From NCBI RefSeq assembly GCF_019097595.1, contig NC_080719.1, positions 15,021,001 to 15,085,000 on the forward strand: 64,000 nucleotides of DNA. The letters are read 5' to 3'. Positions 63,910 through 64,000 of this stretch are shown piece after piece. Origin of the DNA: Hemibagrus wyckioides (taxonomy: Eukaryota > Chordata > Actinopteri > Siluriformes > Bagridae). The notes under the pieces are model-generated. The model searched no databases. It had not been told where the DNA came from and worked only from the letters and a program-made list of their open reading frames with translations. The position numbers and the translations under genes are program-made. Numbering within the stretch: the first letter of the stretch is position 1; every line of letters starts with the position of its first letter.

Positions 63910-64000
63910 TATTTAATATTATATTTAGAATCTATTTGGACTCAAATTTCTTCTCATGTTGCTGTTATGGTCTTAAAACCCCGTAAGGATTCTTAGAAAT

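Overview
This is a vertebrate nuclear window, almost certainly from a teleost fish. Genes are split into many short exons with GT-AG (sometimes GC-AG) introns. The non-coding DNA is AT-rich and full of microsatellites. The interspersed repeats are those typical of teleosts: several Tc1-like families, a hAT element, tRNA-related SINEs and a 5'-truncated RTE-like LINE. The species cannot be fixed from this; an otophysan such as a catfish would fit, but that is a guess.

Five protein genes lie head-to-tail on the + strand. (1) 39-19490: the 3' part of frem1, a basement-membrane protein, covering one partial and seven complete CSPG repeats, a Calx-beta domain, a proline-rich linker and a C-terminal C-type lectin domain. 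(2) 20409-23519: atpaf1, the mitochondrial F1-ATPase assembly factor, complete, 9 exons, 296 aa. (3) 26547-31204: rab3b, a synaptic/secretory Rab GTPase, complete in 4 coding exons, 217 aa, with a roughly 2 kb 3' UTR. (4) 36972-48264: nrdc (nardilysin), an M16 metalloendopeptidase, complete, 30 coding exons, 1092 aa. (5) 50978-61541: axdnd1, an axonemal dynein light-chain-domain coiled-coil protein, complete, 25 coding exons, 1041 aa. Exon boundaries were set by hand from splice consensus and conservation of reading frame; all 84 junctions between coding exons keep frame.

The genes do not form a pathway. Their shared neighbourhood is mainly of synteny interest: rab3b and nrdc are also neighbours in mammals. 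Spaces between genes and several introns hold mobile elements: an RTE-like LINE with an 18-bp target-site duplication beside the rab3b poly(A) signal; a hAT element with a SINE nested inside it; deletion-derivative (MITE) copies of one Tc1 family sharing the same deletion junction; and two fold-back Tc1 composites, one with a further Tc1 family nested inside it.

The most notable observations are about splicing: four GC-AG introns among 84, one of which competes with a strong in-frame GT donor 96 nt downstream; three short introns that are multiples of three and free of in-frame stops; and an axdnd1 exon framed by complementary (TG)n and (CA)n tracts. I saw no sign of a previously undescribed multi-gene system, CRISPR array, RNA gene or prokaryotic-type operon.
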